Assembly (NCBI RefSeq): GCF_023806485.1 | Contig: NZ_JAMSLR010000004.1 | Span: 124,001-188,000 of the forward strand | DNA: 64,000 bases | Origin: Thermalbibacter longus | GTDB lineage: Bacteria; Chloroflexota; Chloroflexia; Thermomicrobiales; Thermomicrobiaceae | Direction of reading: 5' to 3' | Part shown: in pieces, positions 44,360-53,842 of the stretch | Numbering within the stretch: the first letter of the stretch is position 1 | How the letters are laid out: each line of letters opens with the position of its first letter | Notes under the pieces: model-generated | What the model saw: only the letters and a program-made list of their open reading frames with translations | Databases searched by the model: none | What the model was told of the DNA's origin: nothing | Translations under genes and position numbers: made by a program

Positions 44360-45565
44360 TCACACCTGTGCGAGGGCCTGCTCGAGATCGGCGATGATGT
44401 CGTCGGGGTCCTCGATGCCGACCGAGATACGCACCAGCCCCTCGCCGATGCCGATCGCTTGCCGCTGCTCGGGCGAGAGACCGCGGTGCGAGGCCATTAC
44501 CGGGTACAGCACCTCGGTATAGACGTCCCCCAGCGTGGTCGCCGGCACGATCAGTCGGAGCCCCCGGAGAAACCGGAAGACGCGCTCCCGGGTGCCGTCG
44601 CGGATGTCGAAGGCGACCATCGCGCCGTAGAGGCCGTTAGGGAAGAGTTCCCGCGCGGTGCGATGACTCTCGTGGATCTCCAACCCAGGGTAGTAGACCC
44701 GCTCGACCGCCGGATGCTCCGCCAGCCACCTGGCGACGCGGGCGGCGTTCTCGCACTGCCGCTGCATCCGTAGTGGCAGGGTCTTGATGCCGCGCAGGAT
44801 CAGCCAGGACTCGAAGGGCCCGAGGATGCTTCCGATCGCCTTGTTGATCTCGTTGAGCTCCCAGCGGCGATCGGCGGTGGTGGCGACCACGCCTCCGGTG
44901 ACGTCACCGTGCCCGCCCAGGTACTTGGTGGCGCTGTGAATCACGTAGTCGGCGCCAAGCGTACCGGGACGCAGGAGGTACGGCGTGGCGAAGGTGTTGT
45001 CCACGGCCAGCCGGGCACCGTAGCGATGCGCGAGCTCCGCCAGCGCCGGGATGTCCGTCACCCGGAGCAGCGGGTTGGAGATGGTCTCGCAGAGCACCAG
45101 CCGGACGCGGCCACGGGCCAGCGCGTGCTCCACCTGGTCGAGATCGAGCGCGTCGACGAAGGTCGTCTCGACACCCAGGCTGCTGTAGATAGCATTGAGC
45201 AGCGTGATGGTCTGGCCGTAGAGGTCGCGCGAGGCGACGACCCGGTCGCCGGCCTCAACGCTCGCCAAGATCGTGACGTTGAGCGCCGCCATGCCCGAGC
45301 CGAGGGCCAGGGCCGCCTCTTGCTCCTCCAGCGAGGCGACCGCAGTCTCGAGCGCCTGGGTGGTCGGGTTGCCGTAGCGGGTATACACGAACACGCCCTC
45401 TGCCCCGCCGAGCGCGGCGTCCATCTGGTCGAGGTCCTCGTAGATGAAGGTGGATCCAGGGTAGATCGGGGTAACGACGGGGACGAAGTCGCGCGGGCCT
45501 GGCCGCTCACCGGCGTGGACAGCCCGGCTGGCGAGCTTCAAGTGCTGGCGGCGCGTGTCTGCCAC
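44360..45565 (-). CDS. cystathionine gamma-synthase/lyase family PLP enzyme
   Basis: 401 residues, Cys/Met metabolism PLP family: TPIYPGSTFIYED, YTRYGNPTTQALE, GSGMAALNVTIL, DNTFATPYLLRP, PLP lysine in VIHSATKYLGGHGDVTGG and a C-terminal LVRISVGIEDPDDI. Could be cystathionine gamma-synthase, gamma-lyase, O-acetylhomoserine sulfhydrylase or methionine gamma-lyase; eyes alone cannot decide. GTG 45565 with GGAGGAGAGG upstream fits the family N-terminus. The class V aminotransferase lies 84 bases downstream. Confidence 0.92.
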   Translation of the reverse strand: MADTRRQHLKLASRAVHAGERPGPRDFVPVVTPIYPGSTFIYEDLDQMDAALGGAEGVFVYTRYGNPTTQALETAVASLEEQEAALALGSGMAALNVTILASVEAGDRVVASRDLYGQTITLLNAIYSSLGVETTFVDALDLDQVEHALARGRVRLVLCETISNPLLRVTDIPALAELAHRYGARLAVDNTFATPYLLRPGTLGADYVIHSATKYLGGHGDVTGGVVATTADRRWELNEINKAIGSILGPFESWLILRGIKTLPLRMQRQCENAARVARWLAEHPAVERVYYPGLEIHESHRTARELFPNGLYGAMVAFDIRDGTRERVFRFLRGLRLIVPATTLGDVYTEVLYPVMASHRGLSPEQRQAIGIGEGLVRISVGIEDPDDIIADLEQALAQV

Positions 45566-45751
45566 GTTCCTCTCCTCCCTGCTACGAGCCACTCGACTGC
45601 GGCGACGCGCTGCGCCCTGGTTCGCTGTGCGGATCGCTGGACGGCGGTCTGCATCGGTTGAAGCATACGACCGCGGCGTGGCGTTGCCTATGGCTGGAGG
45701 CAGCCGCGCCGGATCGCGGGGTGTCACACGTGCGGTTTCACAACCCCTCAC

Positions 45752-46591
45752 TCAGTCGATGCGGGGCGGGCCCTGGCGGATGCGGCGGAGCAGGTCAGGC
45801 GGCTCGTTGGGAGGCAACCACCGCGACTCGATCCACCACGTCGCGCCCGCCTCGGCGAAGGGCCGGACGATGCTCGCTGCCTGTGCCGGGTCGTCGCCCG
45901 GCGACATGCCCTCATGAATGATCTCGAACGGACTCTGCTGGCCACGGCGCGCCTCGACGTAGTTCCGTATCGCGCGGATCGTCTCCGGGGTCACACCGGG
46001 CAATCCTTCCGGGGTAGCGCCGATCGCGGCAGCCAGCAGCCCGTCGTAGCGTAGCGCGCGGTCCATCGAGCGGCGACTCGGCCAGGCGCCTACGACCCAG
46101 ATCGGAATCCGCGGGCGCTGCACCGGCTGAGGCAGGAAGGTCATCTCAGTGAAGCGATAGAACTCACCCTGGTAGGCAAACGGCTTCCCGCTCCACAGGC
46201 CAACCAAGATCTCGAGGCTCTCGTCCAACATACGCGCTCTTACCCGCCGATCGGTTGGCTCGCCGACCTTCGAGAAGCCGCCGTCGTCGAGCGCGCCGAG
46301 GCCGACCGCCAGCACCAGCCGGCCACCTGAGAGGTGATCGAGCGTCAACGTCTCGCGCGCGAGCTTCCACGGGCGCCGGCGGGCCGGTGGGGTAACAATC
46401 GCGCCGATCCGTACCTGCTCGGTCTTCATTGCCATGGCAGCCATCACGACCCAGGGATCGTATGTCTCGAAGTCGCCGATGTAGATGCCGTCCCAGTAGA
46501 AAACGCCGTCCCATCCGGCCAGCTCCGCCTCACTTGCTAGCTCGGCGATTGTCAGCGGATCGCCCGTCGGGATCAGGAAGCCGTACTTCAC
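45752..46591 (-). CDS. LLM class flavin-dependent oxidoreductase
   Basis: 279 residues: KYGFLIPTGDPL start, ELAGWDGVFYWD, RIGAIVTPPARRRPWKLARE, SGGRLVLAVGLGALDDG and RPRIPIWVVGAWP mark the luciferase-like fold. GTG 46591 follows AAGGAG at six bases. Substrate unknown; probable F420 or FMN enzyme. Confidence 0.87.
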   Translation of the reverse strand: MKYGFLIPTGDPLTIAELASEAELAGWDGVFYWDGIYIGDFETYDPWVVMAAMAMKTEQVRIGAIVTPPARRRPWKLARETLTLDHLSGGRLVLAVGLGALDDGGFSKVGEPTDRRVRARMLDESLEILVGLWSGKPFAYQGEFYRFTEMTFLPQPVQRPRIPIWVVGAWPSRRSMDRALRYDGLLAAAIGATPEGLPGVTPETIRAIRNYVEARRGQQSPFEIIHEGMSPGDDPAQAASIVRPFAEAGATWWIESRWLPPNEPPDLLRRIRQGPPRID

Positions 46592-46772
46592 GCGACGCTC
46601 CTTCCTGTCTGGGAGCACAACGCGGGCGAGGGAGAACTGACGATCCTGCAAGTGTACCGACGGAGTCCGGCTCGTGCCTGCGATCATCTATACTGACAAC
46701 TGGCATCTCTTCACTGGCAGCCGGCATATGCCATCGCCGGGCAATCGAGAGCCAGGCATCGCGAGGCGCACT

Positions 46773-47444
46773 GTGTCGGCGACCAAGCGACCGTTCGATA
46801 TCGACGAGGCGATGAGCCGCATCCGAGAAGCGGTGCGGCCGTTTCCCCCGGCGGCGCTTTTCCAGCTTGCCGAGGAGGGTTTCGACAGCCCCTTCGAAGT
46901 GCTGGTCGCCTGCATGATCTCGATACGTACCTTCGACGAAGTCACGGTGCCGACGGCCCGGCGCTTCTTTAGCCGGGCGCGCACGGCGCGAGACGTGGCC
47001 CATCTGACTCCGGCCGAAATCAACCAGTTGATCCTCACGACGACCTTCCACGAGCCGAAGGCGCGACAGATCCATGCCATTGCCCGCCGGCTGGCCGCCG
47101 ACTATGACGGTGAGCTGCCCTGCGACGAGCGGCTCCTGCGCTCGTTGCCTGGCGTCGGTCCCAAGTGCGCTAACCTCGTACTCGGAATCGCCTGCGGTAT
47201 TCCGCGGATTGCGGTGGACGTCCATGTCCACCGGGTCACGAACCGCTGGGGCTATGTGCGCACCCGAACGCCCGAGCAGACCATGACGGCGCTGGAGGAA
47301 AAGCTGCCGAAGCGATACTGGGTCGAGATCAACCGGCTGCTGGTGCCTTTCGGCAAGCATGTGTGTGCCGGGCGAGCTCCTCGCTGCTCGGTCTGCGTCG
47401 TGCTCGATATGTGCCAGCAGGTGGGGGTGACAACTCATCGCTGA
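46773..47444 (+). CDS. nth: endonuclease III family DNA glycosylase
   Basis: 223 residues. Base-excision glycosylase/AP lyase: HhH with catalytic Lys in LPGVGPKCANLVLG, catalytic Asp in AVDVHVHRV and the C-terminal [4Fe-4S] cluster with C-x6-C-x2-C-x5-C spacing (CAGRAPRCSVCVVLDMC). The segment ACMISIRTFDEVT replaces the usual LLSAQTTD, changing the Gln that contacts the estranged base, so damage range may differ from E. coli Nth. GTG 46773 is preferred (GAGG at seven bases); an upstream in-frame ATG gives an unlike N-terminus. Confidence 0.9.
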   Translation: MSATKRPFDIDEAMSRIREAVRPFPPAALFQLAEEGFDSPFEVLVACMISIRTFDEVTVPTARRFFSRARTARDVAHLTPAEINQLILTTTFHEPKARQIHAIARRLAADYDGELPCDERLLRSLPGVGPKCANLVLGIACGIPRIAVDVHVHRVTNRWGYVRTRTPEQTMTALEEKLPKRYWVEINRLLVPFGKHVCAGRAPRCSVCVVLDMCQQVGVTTHR

Positions 47445-47512
47445 GCGATTGCGGCCGGCGCCATGCGGCGGTGTCACTCGCCGTAACTCGCGTATCCCTG
47501 CTCCCCACTGAG

Positions 47513-47540
47513 GGGGCCGGGCGCGGGAAGGCCTGGCCCC
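47513..47540. terminator. hairpin between convergent nth and phosphoesterase genes
   Basis: GGGGCC (47513-47518) pairs with GGCCCC (47535-47540) with additional GGCC inside; sits five bases before the end of the leftward gene. Weak T-run. Confidence 0.4.
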
Positions 47541-47544
47541 GATA

Positions 47545-49752
47545 TCAGCGCTGGCGCCAAGGACGAGCGGGCGATTGGCGCACGGTAAGGAACCGGCCGA
47601 CCAGAAGGGCGGCGATCAGAAGGGCTGCCGCCGCGGGGAGTCCAAGAAGCAGCGCGACGTCCAGAACGGTGAACAGCGCGAACTCCACCGAGAGCGGGCC
47701 ATCGACCACGATCGTCCTCGTCGAGGCCAGCAGCGGCCCGTCGATGATGACCCGGTATTCTCCAGGCGGAAGCTCGATCGTCGCCTGTCCCCGTAGACCG
47801 GTTGTGAGTGCGGTGAGATGGCCATCCGGGGATTCGATGGCCATCCTCACCCCGGCGAGCGGCGAGCCAACCAGTCGGTCAGCGACCCGGAACCGGACGC
47901 GGTGCAGCTCCAGGACAATCTGCCACTCTCGTTCCCGGCGCGGTGTGAAAGTCGTCTGGCCCGGAGCGAGCACGTTCTTCCCGTCGACGATGACTTCCTC
48001 CACGGTGTAATGAAGATCCTCTTCGGATACTGTCCCGTTCCCGAAGACGACCTGGCTGGATGCCAAATCCTGTGGCTCGCGGAGCTGCTGGGCCGTAAAC
48101 ACAAGGCGCTCGCCTTGGCTATTGCGGAGCGTCATCGATTGGATGCGCTCCAGGTTCACCGGAGTGCCGGCACGGTCGAGAAAGGACCAGGTGACGGGCA
48201 CCTGCGCAGAGACTACTGCTGGCTCACTTTCCGGAGAACGGTTGCCGGCTGCGTCGCGTGCACGTACGGTGTAGGCGTAAGCAGATCCCTCGTCGACGCT
48301 CAGGTCAGAGTACGTGGTTGTCGTATCGGTGGTGGCTACGAGTACCCCGTTGCGGTAGATCTCATAGCCCGTGACACCCACGTTGTCGGTCGTCGTGTTC
48401 CAGTTGAGGTCGACGCGGTTAGGCCCCACCCGGATCGCGGCCAAACCCTGCGGCGCTTCCGGCACGCTCGTGTCGGCCTGCTCGGGCCGGCACGGGACCG
48501 AACCCGAGTCGAGCACGTGGCCGTTCACGTTGATGAACTCGAACCGGGCGCCGTCAGGGTTAAGCTCCAGCCGGAGCGCGCCGAAGGCGAGCGGCACGGC
48601 ATCGATTCCCTTCGCCAGCCGATCGTCGTGAGCCGCGAACGCCCGGATGCCGTGTCCTCCGGTGCCGACTACGAATTGAGTCACCCCAGTCGGCGAGGGG
48701 TTTCCCGAGCTGTCGAGCGGAACCCAGCGCTGGTAATTGTGGTCGTGCCCGCTGAGGACCAGGTCGACGCCGTGCAGCACCAGCAGCGGCCAGAGTCCCT
48801 CCACCCGCAAGCTACTTCCTTGTGTCCCGATGCTGTAGATGGGATGGTGCAAGAACACGATCGTGCAGGGCACAGGATGATCGCGCAGCTCCTGCTCGAG
48901 CCAGCCGTACTGCGGAGAGCCGGGCGTGACCTGCTTATTTGAGTTCAGGCTGATGATGCGCCATCCGGCTACTTCGAAGCGATAGGCGTCGGGAACTGCG
49001 CCCCAGTAGTCGTAGTAGCCCGGGGCGACACCCCCCTCGTGCTCGTGGTCGCCGACTGTCGGGTTGGTGATCTCGCGAAAACGCCCGTAGAACCGATCGC
49101 CGACGCCGTACCAGTTGTAGAACTCGACCGGCGTGCCCTCTTCATAGACGTCTCCGAGATAGAGCAATAGATTGGGATTCCATGACGCGATCAGATCGGT
49201 GACCTGCTGAGCGGCGGTCTCACCGCTGGCCCCGTCGCCGACAGCGGCGACGATGACCGGTCGACCAGGCTCCGGCGGCCGCCCGGTCGTGGGTGTGAAG
49301 GGAGCTGGTTGAGTCTCCGGGGGTTCAGTGATGCCGTTCTGGAAGTGCACGGTGATCGCCGCGCGGTTCGATACGAAGTCGTCGCGCAGCAGTGCCTGGG
49401 TTTCCAGGCGATGAGGCCCATCGACGAAGCGATCCGTGGGGAGGAGAAACTCGTAGGGAGCTTCGTAGTCGGTCAGCAGGTACGCTCCATCGAGGTAGAA
49501 TGTTACGCGCCGGACCCCCGGGTCGGAACCGGACGCCGTGACATTGGCTGAGATCGGGCGTACGCCTTCGAGCGTTGTGCCCGCAGCAGGCTCCACGATG
49601 CAGAGCTCGATCTGGTATCCCCCTTGAGGCGGAGAGCTCGATGCGCAGCTTTCTGCCTGCGCGAGGACCGGAATCCCGGCAGGGAGACCAGCGAGGCATA
49701 CCAACAAAAGTAGTATTCCTAATCTCCAGGAGAGCAAACCGCTGCGCATCAT
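47545..49752 (-). CDS. secreted, membrane-anchored metallophosphoesterase with Ig-like and fibronectin III domains
   Basis: 735 residues. N-terminal signal peptide (LGILLLLVCLAGLPAGIPVLAQA), an Ig-like domain (PISANVTASGSDPGVRRVTFYLDG), the calcineurin-type phosphoesterase core (VGDGASG, LYLGDVYEEG, VGDHEH, FLHHPIYS, LSGHDHNYQR: all five metal-motif blocks), an FN3 domain (NWNTTTDNVGVTGYEIYRNG), a further beta domain and a C-terminal hydrophobic anchor (LDVALLLGLPAAAALLIAALLVG) with basic tail. It works outside the cell on a phosphoester (phosphate scavenging, nucleotides or phospholipids). Confidence 0.87.
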   Translation of the reverse strand: MMRSGLLSWRLGILLLLVCLAGLPAGIPVLAQAESCASSSPPQGGYQIELCIVEPAAGTTLEGVRPISANVTASGSDPGVRRVTFYLDGAYLLTDYEAPYEFLLPTDRFVDGPHRLETQALLRDDFVSNRAAITVHFQNGITEPPETQPAPFTPTTGRPPEPGRPVIVAAVGDGASGETAAQQVTDLIASWNPNLLLYLGDVYEEGTPVEFYNWYGVGDRFYGRFREITNPTVGDHEHEGGVAPGYYDYWGAVPDAYRFEVAGWRIISLNSNKQVTPGSPQYGWLEQELRDHPVPCTIVFLHHPIYSIGTQGSSLRVEGLWPLLVLHGVDLVLSGHDHNYQRWVPLDSSGNPSPTGVTQFVVGTGGHGIRAFAAHDDRLAKGIDAVPLAFGALRLELNPDGARFEFINVNGHVLDSGSVPCRPEQADTSVPEAPQGLAAIRVGPNRVDLNWNTTTDNVGVTGYEIYRNGVLVATTDTTTTYSDLSVDEGSAYAYTVRARDAAGNRSPESEPAVVSAQVPVTWSFLDRAGTPVNLERIQSMTLRNSQGERLVFTAQQLREPQDLASSQVVFGNGTVSEEDLHYTVEEVIVDGKNVLAPGQTTFTPRREREWQIVLELHRVRFRVADRLVGSPLAGVRMAIESPDGHLTALTTGLRGQATIELPPGEYRVIIDGPLLASTRTIVVDGPLSVEFALFTVLDVALLLGLPAAAALLIAALLVGRFLTVRQSPARPWRQR

Positions 49753-49930
49753 CCCAACTTCACCGTTCTGGGGTGCCTAGGGTTAGCTGAGATTTTACAG
49801 AAGCGCGAGCCTGCTGCGACACCTTGCACCTCGCGTGGTCAGATGCGCAGCACTGCTGGTCGTCGGGTAGGATTGAGGTCGTTCGCTGGCGGCCAGGAGC
49901 CGGAAACCCAGGTCGATCAGGAGCCTGCTG

Positions 49931-50311
49931 ATGAGCGAAGCGTCGCCGTATACCCCTTCTGGCAATGGCACGACCCAGGCCGAGCGCGAGGCACTGAGCG
50001 ATGAGATGGCCCGCACGGCGTTCCAGCGCAAGGTGGTCACCCACGCGGCGGCGGAGGATGTCCTCGCTGACGCGATCGAGTTCTTCCGCGCGCGTGGTTA
50101 CCGCGCCGGTCGAACCGGCCGCCCGAACCAGGTGTACGTGCTGGGAGGCCGAGAGGGGATCCTGCCGCGGGTGACCGCTGAGATCTCGATACAGCCGAAT
50201 GTCGGCAAGGCGCGCGCAACCCTGGTGACGATCAGCGGCTTCGGGCCACGGCTTCAGGAGCACCTGCGCGCCTTCGCCGAGCACGTTCGCGCGAAGCGCC
50301 GCGACCGCTGA
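49931..50311 (+). CDS. conserved-looking hypothetical protein
   Basis: 126 residues, soluble, no recognised family. Predicted helix (AAEDVLADAIEFFRARGYRAG) then beta strands (QVYVLGG, RVTAEISIQPNVGKARATLVTISGFG) and a helix (LQEHLRAFAEHVRAKR), an alpha-beta sandwich resembling START/Bet-v1-like or polyketide-cyclase-like short domains. AGGAG upstream of the ATG. Faces the NifU-like gene convergently. Confidence 0.65.
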   Translation: MSEASPYTPSGNGTTQAEREALSDEMARTAFQRKVVTHAAAEDVLADAIEFFRARGYRAGRTGRPNQVYVLGGREGILPRVTAEISIQPNVGKARATLVTISGFGPRLQEHLRAFAEHVRAKRRDR

Positions 50312-50337
50312 AGAGCCCGGAGGGGTGGGGAGCCCAA

Positions 50338-50859
50338 TCAGCCAGACTCGCCGCGCCGCGGCACCTCGCCCGCAGTTCCGGAACGGGAATCGCGGGCTGC
50401 CTCGCCGGTGACGATGCCGAACTGCTCGTTCTCGCTCGTGACACGGTCGAGTCCGGCTTCTTCCCGAAGCCGATCTCGCTTGTACTTGGTCACCGCGGCC
50501 TTGAGCGTGCCGAGCGCCAGGGTGGCGCAGCGTGGCCGCAGGCGAACTGCCTCCTCGCCGATCAGCTCCTCCATGAGGTGATAGTCAGTCTCCAGGACCT
50601 CGTCGAGCGTCCAGCCCTCCTCGTTGACGAGCTCCAGCAGGATATCGGCCGCTGCCTGGCTGATGGTGCAACCCTCACCCTCGAACGATGCCTCGGCAAT
50701 GACCTGGCCATCATCGCCGACCTTCAGGTAGATCGTTACGATGTCGCCACAGCCTGGGTTGCCGCCGGGCATGGTGACGTCAGCCTCGGGAATCGCGTAG
50801 CGGTGCCGGGGGTGCTTGAAGTGGTCCAGAAGGATTTCCATCTGCTCCTGGCGATCCAT
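50338..50859 (-). CDS. NifU/IscU-like iron-sulfur scaffold protein
   Basis: 173 residues. IscU-fold with three ligand Cys (GGNPGCGDIVTIYL, GEGCTISQAA, RPRCATLAL) and a C-terminal tail of 60 residues that is longer than SufU. It diverges from the fur gene; its promoter overlaps the Fur box, so it should be induced by iron limitation. A second scaffold (SufU) is in the suf operon. ATG 50859 taken because GAGGTG lies three to four bases upstream and the frame before is not protein-like. Confidence 0.85.
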   Translation of the reverse strand: MDRQEQMEILLDHFKHPRHRYAIPEADVTMPGGNPGCGDIVTIYLKVGDDGQVIAEASFEGEGCTISQAAADILLELVNEEGWTLDEVLETDYHLMEELIGEEAVRLRPRCATLALGTLKAAVTKYKRDRLREEAGLDRVTSENEQFGIVTGEAARDSRSGTAGEVPRRGESG

Positions 50860-50927
50860 CGTCACCTCGCAGTAGTCTGGGTTGACGAATTCCGATCCAT
50901 CGGGTAAGGTATAGCACAGGTGAAAGC

Positions 50928-50940
50928 GAGAATCATTCTC
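50928..50940. promoter_or_regulatory. Fur-box-like palindrome GAGAATCATTCTC
   Basis: A 13-bp palindrome (6 + 1 + 6) 22 bases before the fur start and within the -35 region of the leftward NifU-like promoter (-10 TATACC near 50905-50910). Matches the core of Fur/PerR-type operators. Confidence 0.7.
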
Positions 50941-50962
50941 ACATGGGAGCAAGTCGCAGGAG

Positions 50963-51370
50963 ATGCTTGAGACCGGATTCCGCCTGACACCACAGCGATT
51001 GGCGATCCTCGCCGAGGTGCAGAATGCCGAGCGGCATCTGACTGCGGGCGAGATCTTCGAGCGCGTGCGGCGCAAGTATCCGACGATCGCGTACGGCACG
51101 GTTTACCGGACGCTGCATCTCCTGGCAGAGCGCGGGCTGATCCAGGAATTCCCGTTCGGTGACCACGCCACGCGGTTCGACCGGCGTACTGATCGACATG
51201 ACCACGTTCACTGCGTCGTTTGCGGTGAGCTGGTCGATGTCGATGTGCCGATCGCGATCTTGGCCCGGCAGGTGGCCGAAGAGCAGACCGGCTACGAGAT
51301 CCATGACCATCAGACTGTCTTCTCGGGGATTTGCCCCACCTGCCAGGAAGCCGGACACCGCCTTCGATGA
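50963..51370 (+). CDS. Fur-family transcriptional regulator
   Basis: 135 residues. Winged helix (LTPQRLAILAEVQ, LTAGEIFERVRRKYPTIAYGTVYRTLHLL), dimer domain with DHVHCVVCGELVDVD and CPTCQEAGHRLR at the C-terminus: two CxxC zinc pairs. His residues DRHDHVHC suit a regulatory Fe/Mn site. Could be Fur, PerR or Zur type; position between a scaffold gene and sufC argues for Fe-S/iron control. Weak ribosome site just before ATG. Confidence 0.9.
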   Translation: MLETGFRLTPQRLAILAEVQNAERHLTAGEIFERVRRKYPTIAYGTVYRTLHLLAERGLIQEFPFGDHATRFDRRTDRHDHVHCVVCGELVDVDVPIAILARQVAEEQTGYEIHDHQTVFSGICPTCQEAGHRLR

Positions 51371-51404
51371 GAGAGGAGGTGCCGGCACCGGAGGATTCGT
51401 CTGC

Positions 51405-51434
51405 TTGCGCGCTTTCGCAACCTGTGGGTATAGT
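51405..51434 (+). promoter_or_regulatory. promoter of the suf operon
   Basis: TTGCGC (51405-51410), 18-nt spacer, TATAGT (51429-51434), 47 bases before the first ATG of sufC. Confidence 0.6.
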
Positions 51435-51480
51435 AACATCGTACGTAACGCGAGCCAGTCGTGGACGAGGCGAGTGAGAG

Positions 51481-52287
51481 ATGGAGGGATCGAACGCGAT
51501 GACGCCTGAGGCTACGCCGCTCTTCACGATCGAGAACCTACATGCCGGGATCGAGGGTAAGGAGATCCTGCGCGGCCTCGATCTGACGGTCAACCGTGGC
51601 GAGATTCACGCGCTGATGGGCCCCAACGGCTCCGGTAAGAGCACCCTCGCCTACGTGATCGCCGGCCACCCGAACTACGAGGTATACGAGGGCCGGATTC
51701 TCTACAAGGGCGAGAATATCCTGGAGATGACGCCGGACGAGCGCGCGAAGCTGGGGCTCTTTCTCGCGTTCCAATATCCGACCGCCATCCCCGGAGTGAC
51801 GGTGGCCAACTTCCTGCGGCTCGCAGTCAACTCGGTGCGCAAGGCACGCTACGGCGAGGACAAGGCGCTGAGCCCGCGGGAGTTCCGCCGGTTGATGCGC
51901 GAGAAGCTCGCGATGCTGCGCATGGATGAATCGTTCGCCACGCGTTACCTGAACGAGGGGTTCTCCGGTGGCGAGAAGAAGCGGGCGGAGATCCTGCAGA
52001 TGGCGCTGCTCGAGCCCGAGTTCGCCATTCTCGACGAGACCGACTCCGGGCTCGACATCGATGCCCTGCGCACGGTGGCCGACGGCGTCAATGCGCTGTT
52101 CAACCCGAACATGGCCATGCTGATCATCACGCACTACCAGCGAGTGCTGTCCTACATCAAGCCGCATTTCGTCCACGTCATGCTCGATGGCAGAATCGTC
52201 GCCTCCGGCGGCCCGGAGCTGGCCGAGGAGCTCGAGGCCAAGGGCTATGACTGGCTGAAGGCGGAGTTCGCCGAGGCAGCGTCGTGA
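51481..52287 (+). CDS. sufC: Fe-S cluster assembly ATPase SufC
   Basis: 268 residues (262 if the ATG at 51499 is used). ABC-type ATPase of the SufBCD scaffold complex: Walker [10 protein letters not shown] (47-55), Q-loop [13 protein letters not shown], signature [14 protein letters not shown] and Walker [15 protein letters not shown], all SufC-specific. It drives conformational change of SufB-SufD for cluster assembly in the cytosol. First gene of the suf operon. Confidence 0.96.
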   Translation: MEGSNAMTPEATPLFTIENLHAGIEGKEILRGLDLTVNRGEIHALMGPNGSGKSTLAYVIAGHPNYEVYEGRILYKGENILEMTPDERAKLGLFLAFQYPTAIPGVTVANFLRLAVNSVRKARYGEDKALSPREFRRLMREKLAMLRMDESFATRYLNEGFSGGEKKRAEILQMALLEPEFAILDETDSGLDIDALRTVADGVNALFNPNMAMLIITHYQRVLSYIKPHFVHVMLDGRIVASGGPELAEELEAKGYDWLKAEFAEAAS

Positions 52288-52339
52288 GGCGGGACTGAGT
52301 CGACGCCTCGCTGCAGACCACTGGAGAGGGGTCGAGACC

Positions 52340-53752
52340 ATGGCAACTGAGGCAGAACTCGAACTGCAGCGACTAGGAACCGAGTACAAGTACGGGTTCC
52401 GCGACCCGGAGCAGTACGTCTTCAAGACCCGCAAAGGGCTCGACCGGGAGGTCGTCGAGCAGATCTCCTGGATCAAGGGTGAGCCGGACTGGATGCGGGA
52501 GTTCCGGCTGAAGGCGCTCGAGTACTTCCAGCGGCGGCCACTGCCGACCTGGGGCGCGGACCTGAGCGAGCTGAACTTCGACGACATCTATTACTACGTC
52601 AAGCCTACCGAGAAGCAGGGCCGCTCCTGGGACGAGGTGCCGGAGTACATCAAGCAGACCTTCGAGCGCCTCGGAATTCCGGAAGCGGAGCGGAAGTTCC
52701 TGGCCGGTGTCGGCGCGCAGTACGAGTCGGAGGTCGTCTACCACTCGCTGCGTGAAGATCTTGAGCGCCAGGGAGTCATCTTCGTCGACATGGACACCGC
52801 AGTCCGGGAGTACCCGGATCTCGTCAAGCAGTACTTCGGCACCATCATCCCGCCCAACGACAACAAGTTCGCCGCGCTCAACTCGGCGGTGTGGTCGGGC
52901 GGCTCCTTCGTCTACGTGCCGGAGGGCGTCCGAGTAGAGATCCCGCTCCAGGCCTATTTCCGGATCAACGCCGAGAACATGGGACAGTTCGAGCGCACGC
53001 TGATCATCGTCGAGCCGGGCGGCTACGTCCACTACGTCGAGGGCTGCACCGCGCCGATCTACAGCACGGCCTCGCTGCACAGCGCGGTCGTTGAGATCAT
53101 CGTCAAGGAGGGCGCTCGCTGCCGCTACACGACCATCCAGAACTGGTCGAAGAACGTCTACAACCTGGTGACCAAGCGGGCCGCGGCGTACCGCGACGCG
53201 ACGATGGAGTGGGTCGACGGGAACCTCGGTTCCAAGGTGACGATGAAGTACCCGGCGGTCTGGCTGATGGAGCCGGGCGCTCGTGGCGAGGTGCTCTCGG
53301 TCGCCTTTGCCTCCGATGGACAGCACCAGGATGCTGGCGGCAAGATGGTGCACGTGGCGCCCTACACCTCGTCGCAGATCATCTCCAAGTCGATCTCCAA
53401 GGGCACCGGCCGGTCCAGCTACCGCGGGCTGGTGAAGGTGCATCGCGGCGCTCACCATGTGCGCGCCAACGTGGTCTGTGATGCGCTGCTGCTCGATGAG
53501 CAGAGCCGGACTGACACGTATCCGTACATGGAGATCGAGGAGGAGCAGGTCTCGATCGGTCACGAGGCCACGGTGAGCAAGGTCGCGGAGGAGCAGCTCT
53601 TCTACCTGCAGAGCCGAGGGCTCTCCGAAGCTGAGGCGATGAGCATGATCGTCAACGGCTTCATCGAGCCGATCACCAAGGAGCTGCCACTCGAGTACGC
53701 GGTGGAGCTCAACCGGCTCATCCAGCTCGAGATGGAGGGCTCGGTCGGTTAG
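52340..53752 (+). CDS. sufB: Fe-S cluster assembly scaffold SufB
   Basis: 470 residues, the usual length. Beta-helix protein with characteristic [41 protein letters not shown] and the C-terminal [45 protein letters not shown]. Core scaffold where SufU-delivered sulfur and iron are joined. 52 bases after sufC. Confidence 0.97.
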   Translation: MATEAELELQRLGTEYKYGFRDPEQYVFKTRKGLDREVVEQISWIKGEPDWMREFRLKALEYFQRRPLPTWGADLSELNFDDIYYYVKPTEKQGRSWDEVPEYIKQTFERLGIPEAERKFLAGVGAQYESEVVYHSLREDLERQGVIFVDMDTAVREYPDLVKQYFGTIIPPNDNKFAALNSAVWSGGSFVYVPEGVRVEIPLQAYFRINAENMGQFERTLIIVEPGGYVHYVEGCTAPIYSTASLHSAVVEIIVKEGARCRYTTIQNWSKNVYNLVTKRAAAYRDATMEWVDGNLGSKVTMKYPAVWLMEPGARGEVLSVAFASDGQHQDAGGKMVHVAPYTSSQIISKSISKGTGRSSYRGLVKVHRGAHHVRANVVCDALLLDEQSRTDTYPYMEIEEEQVSIGHEATVSKVAEEQLFYLQSRGLSEAEAMSMIVNGFIEPITKELPLEYAVELNRLIQLEMEGSVG

Positions 53753-53842
53753 TATCCCGGCCGGGCGTGGATGGGAGAGGCGGGCCGGCCGTGGTGAACG
53801 CCACCTCGGCCCGCCAGGCAGCACGCGACACGGAAGGGGTCT

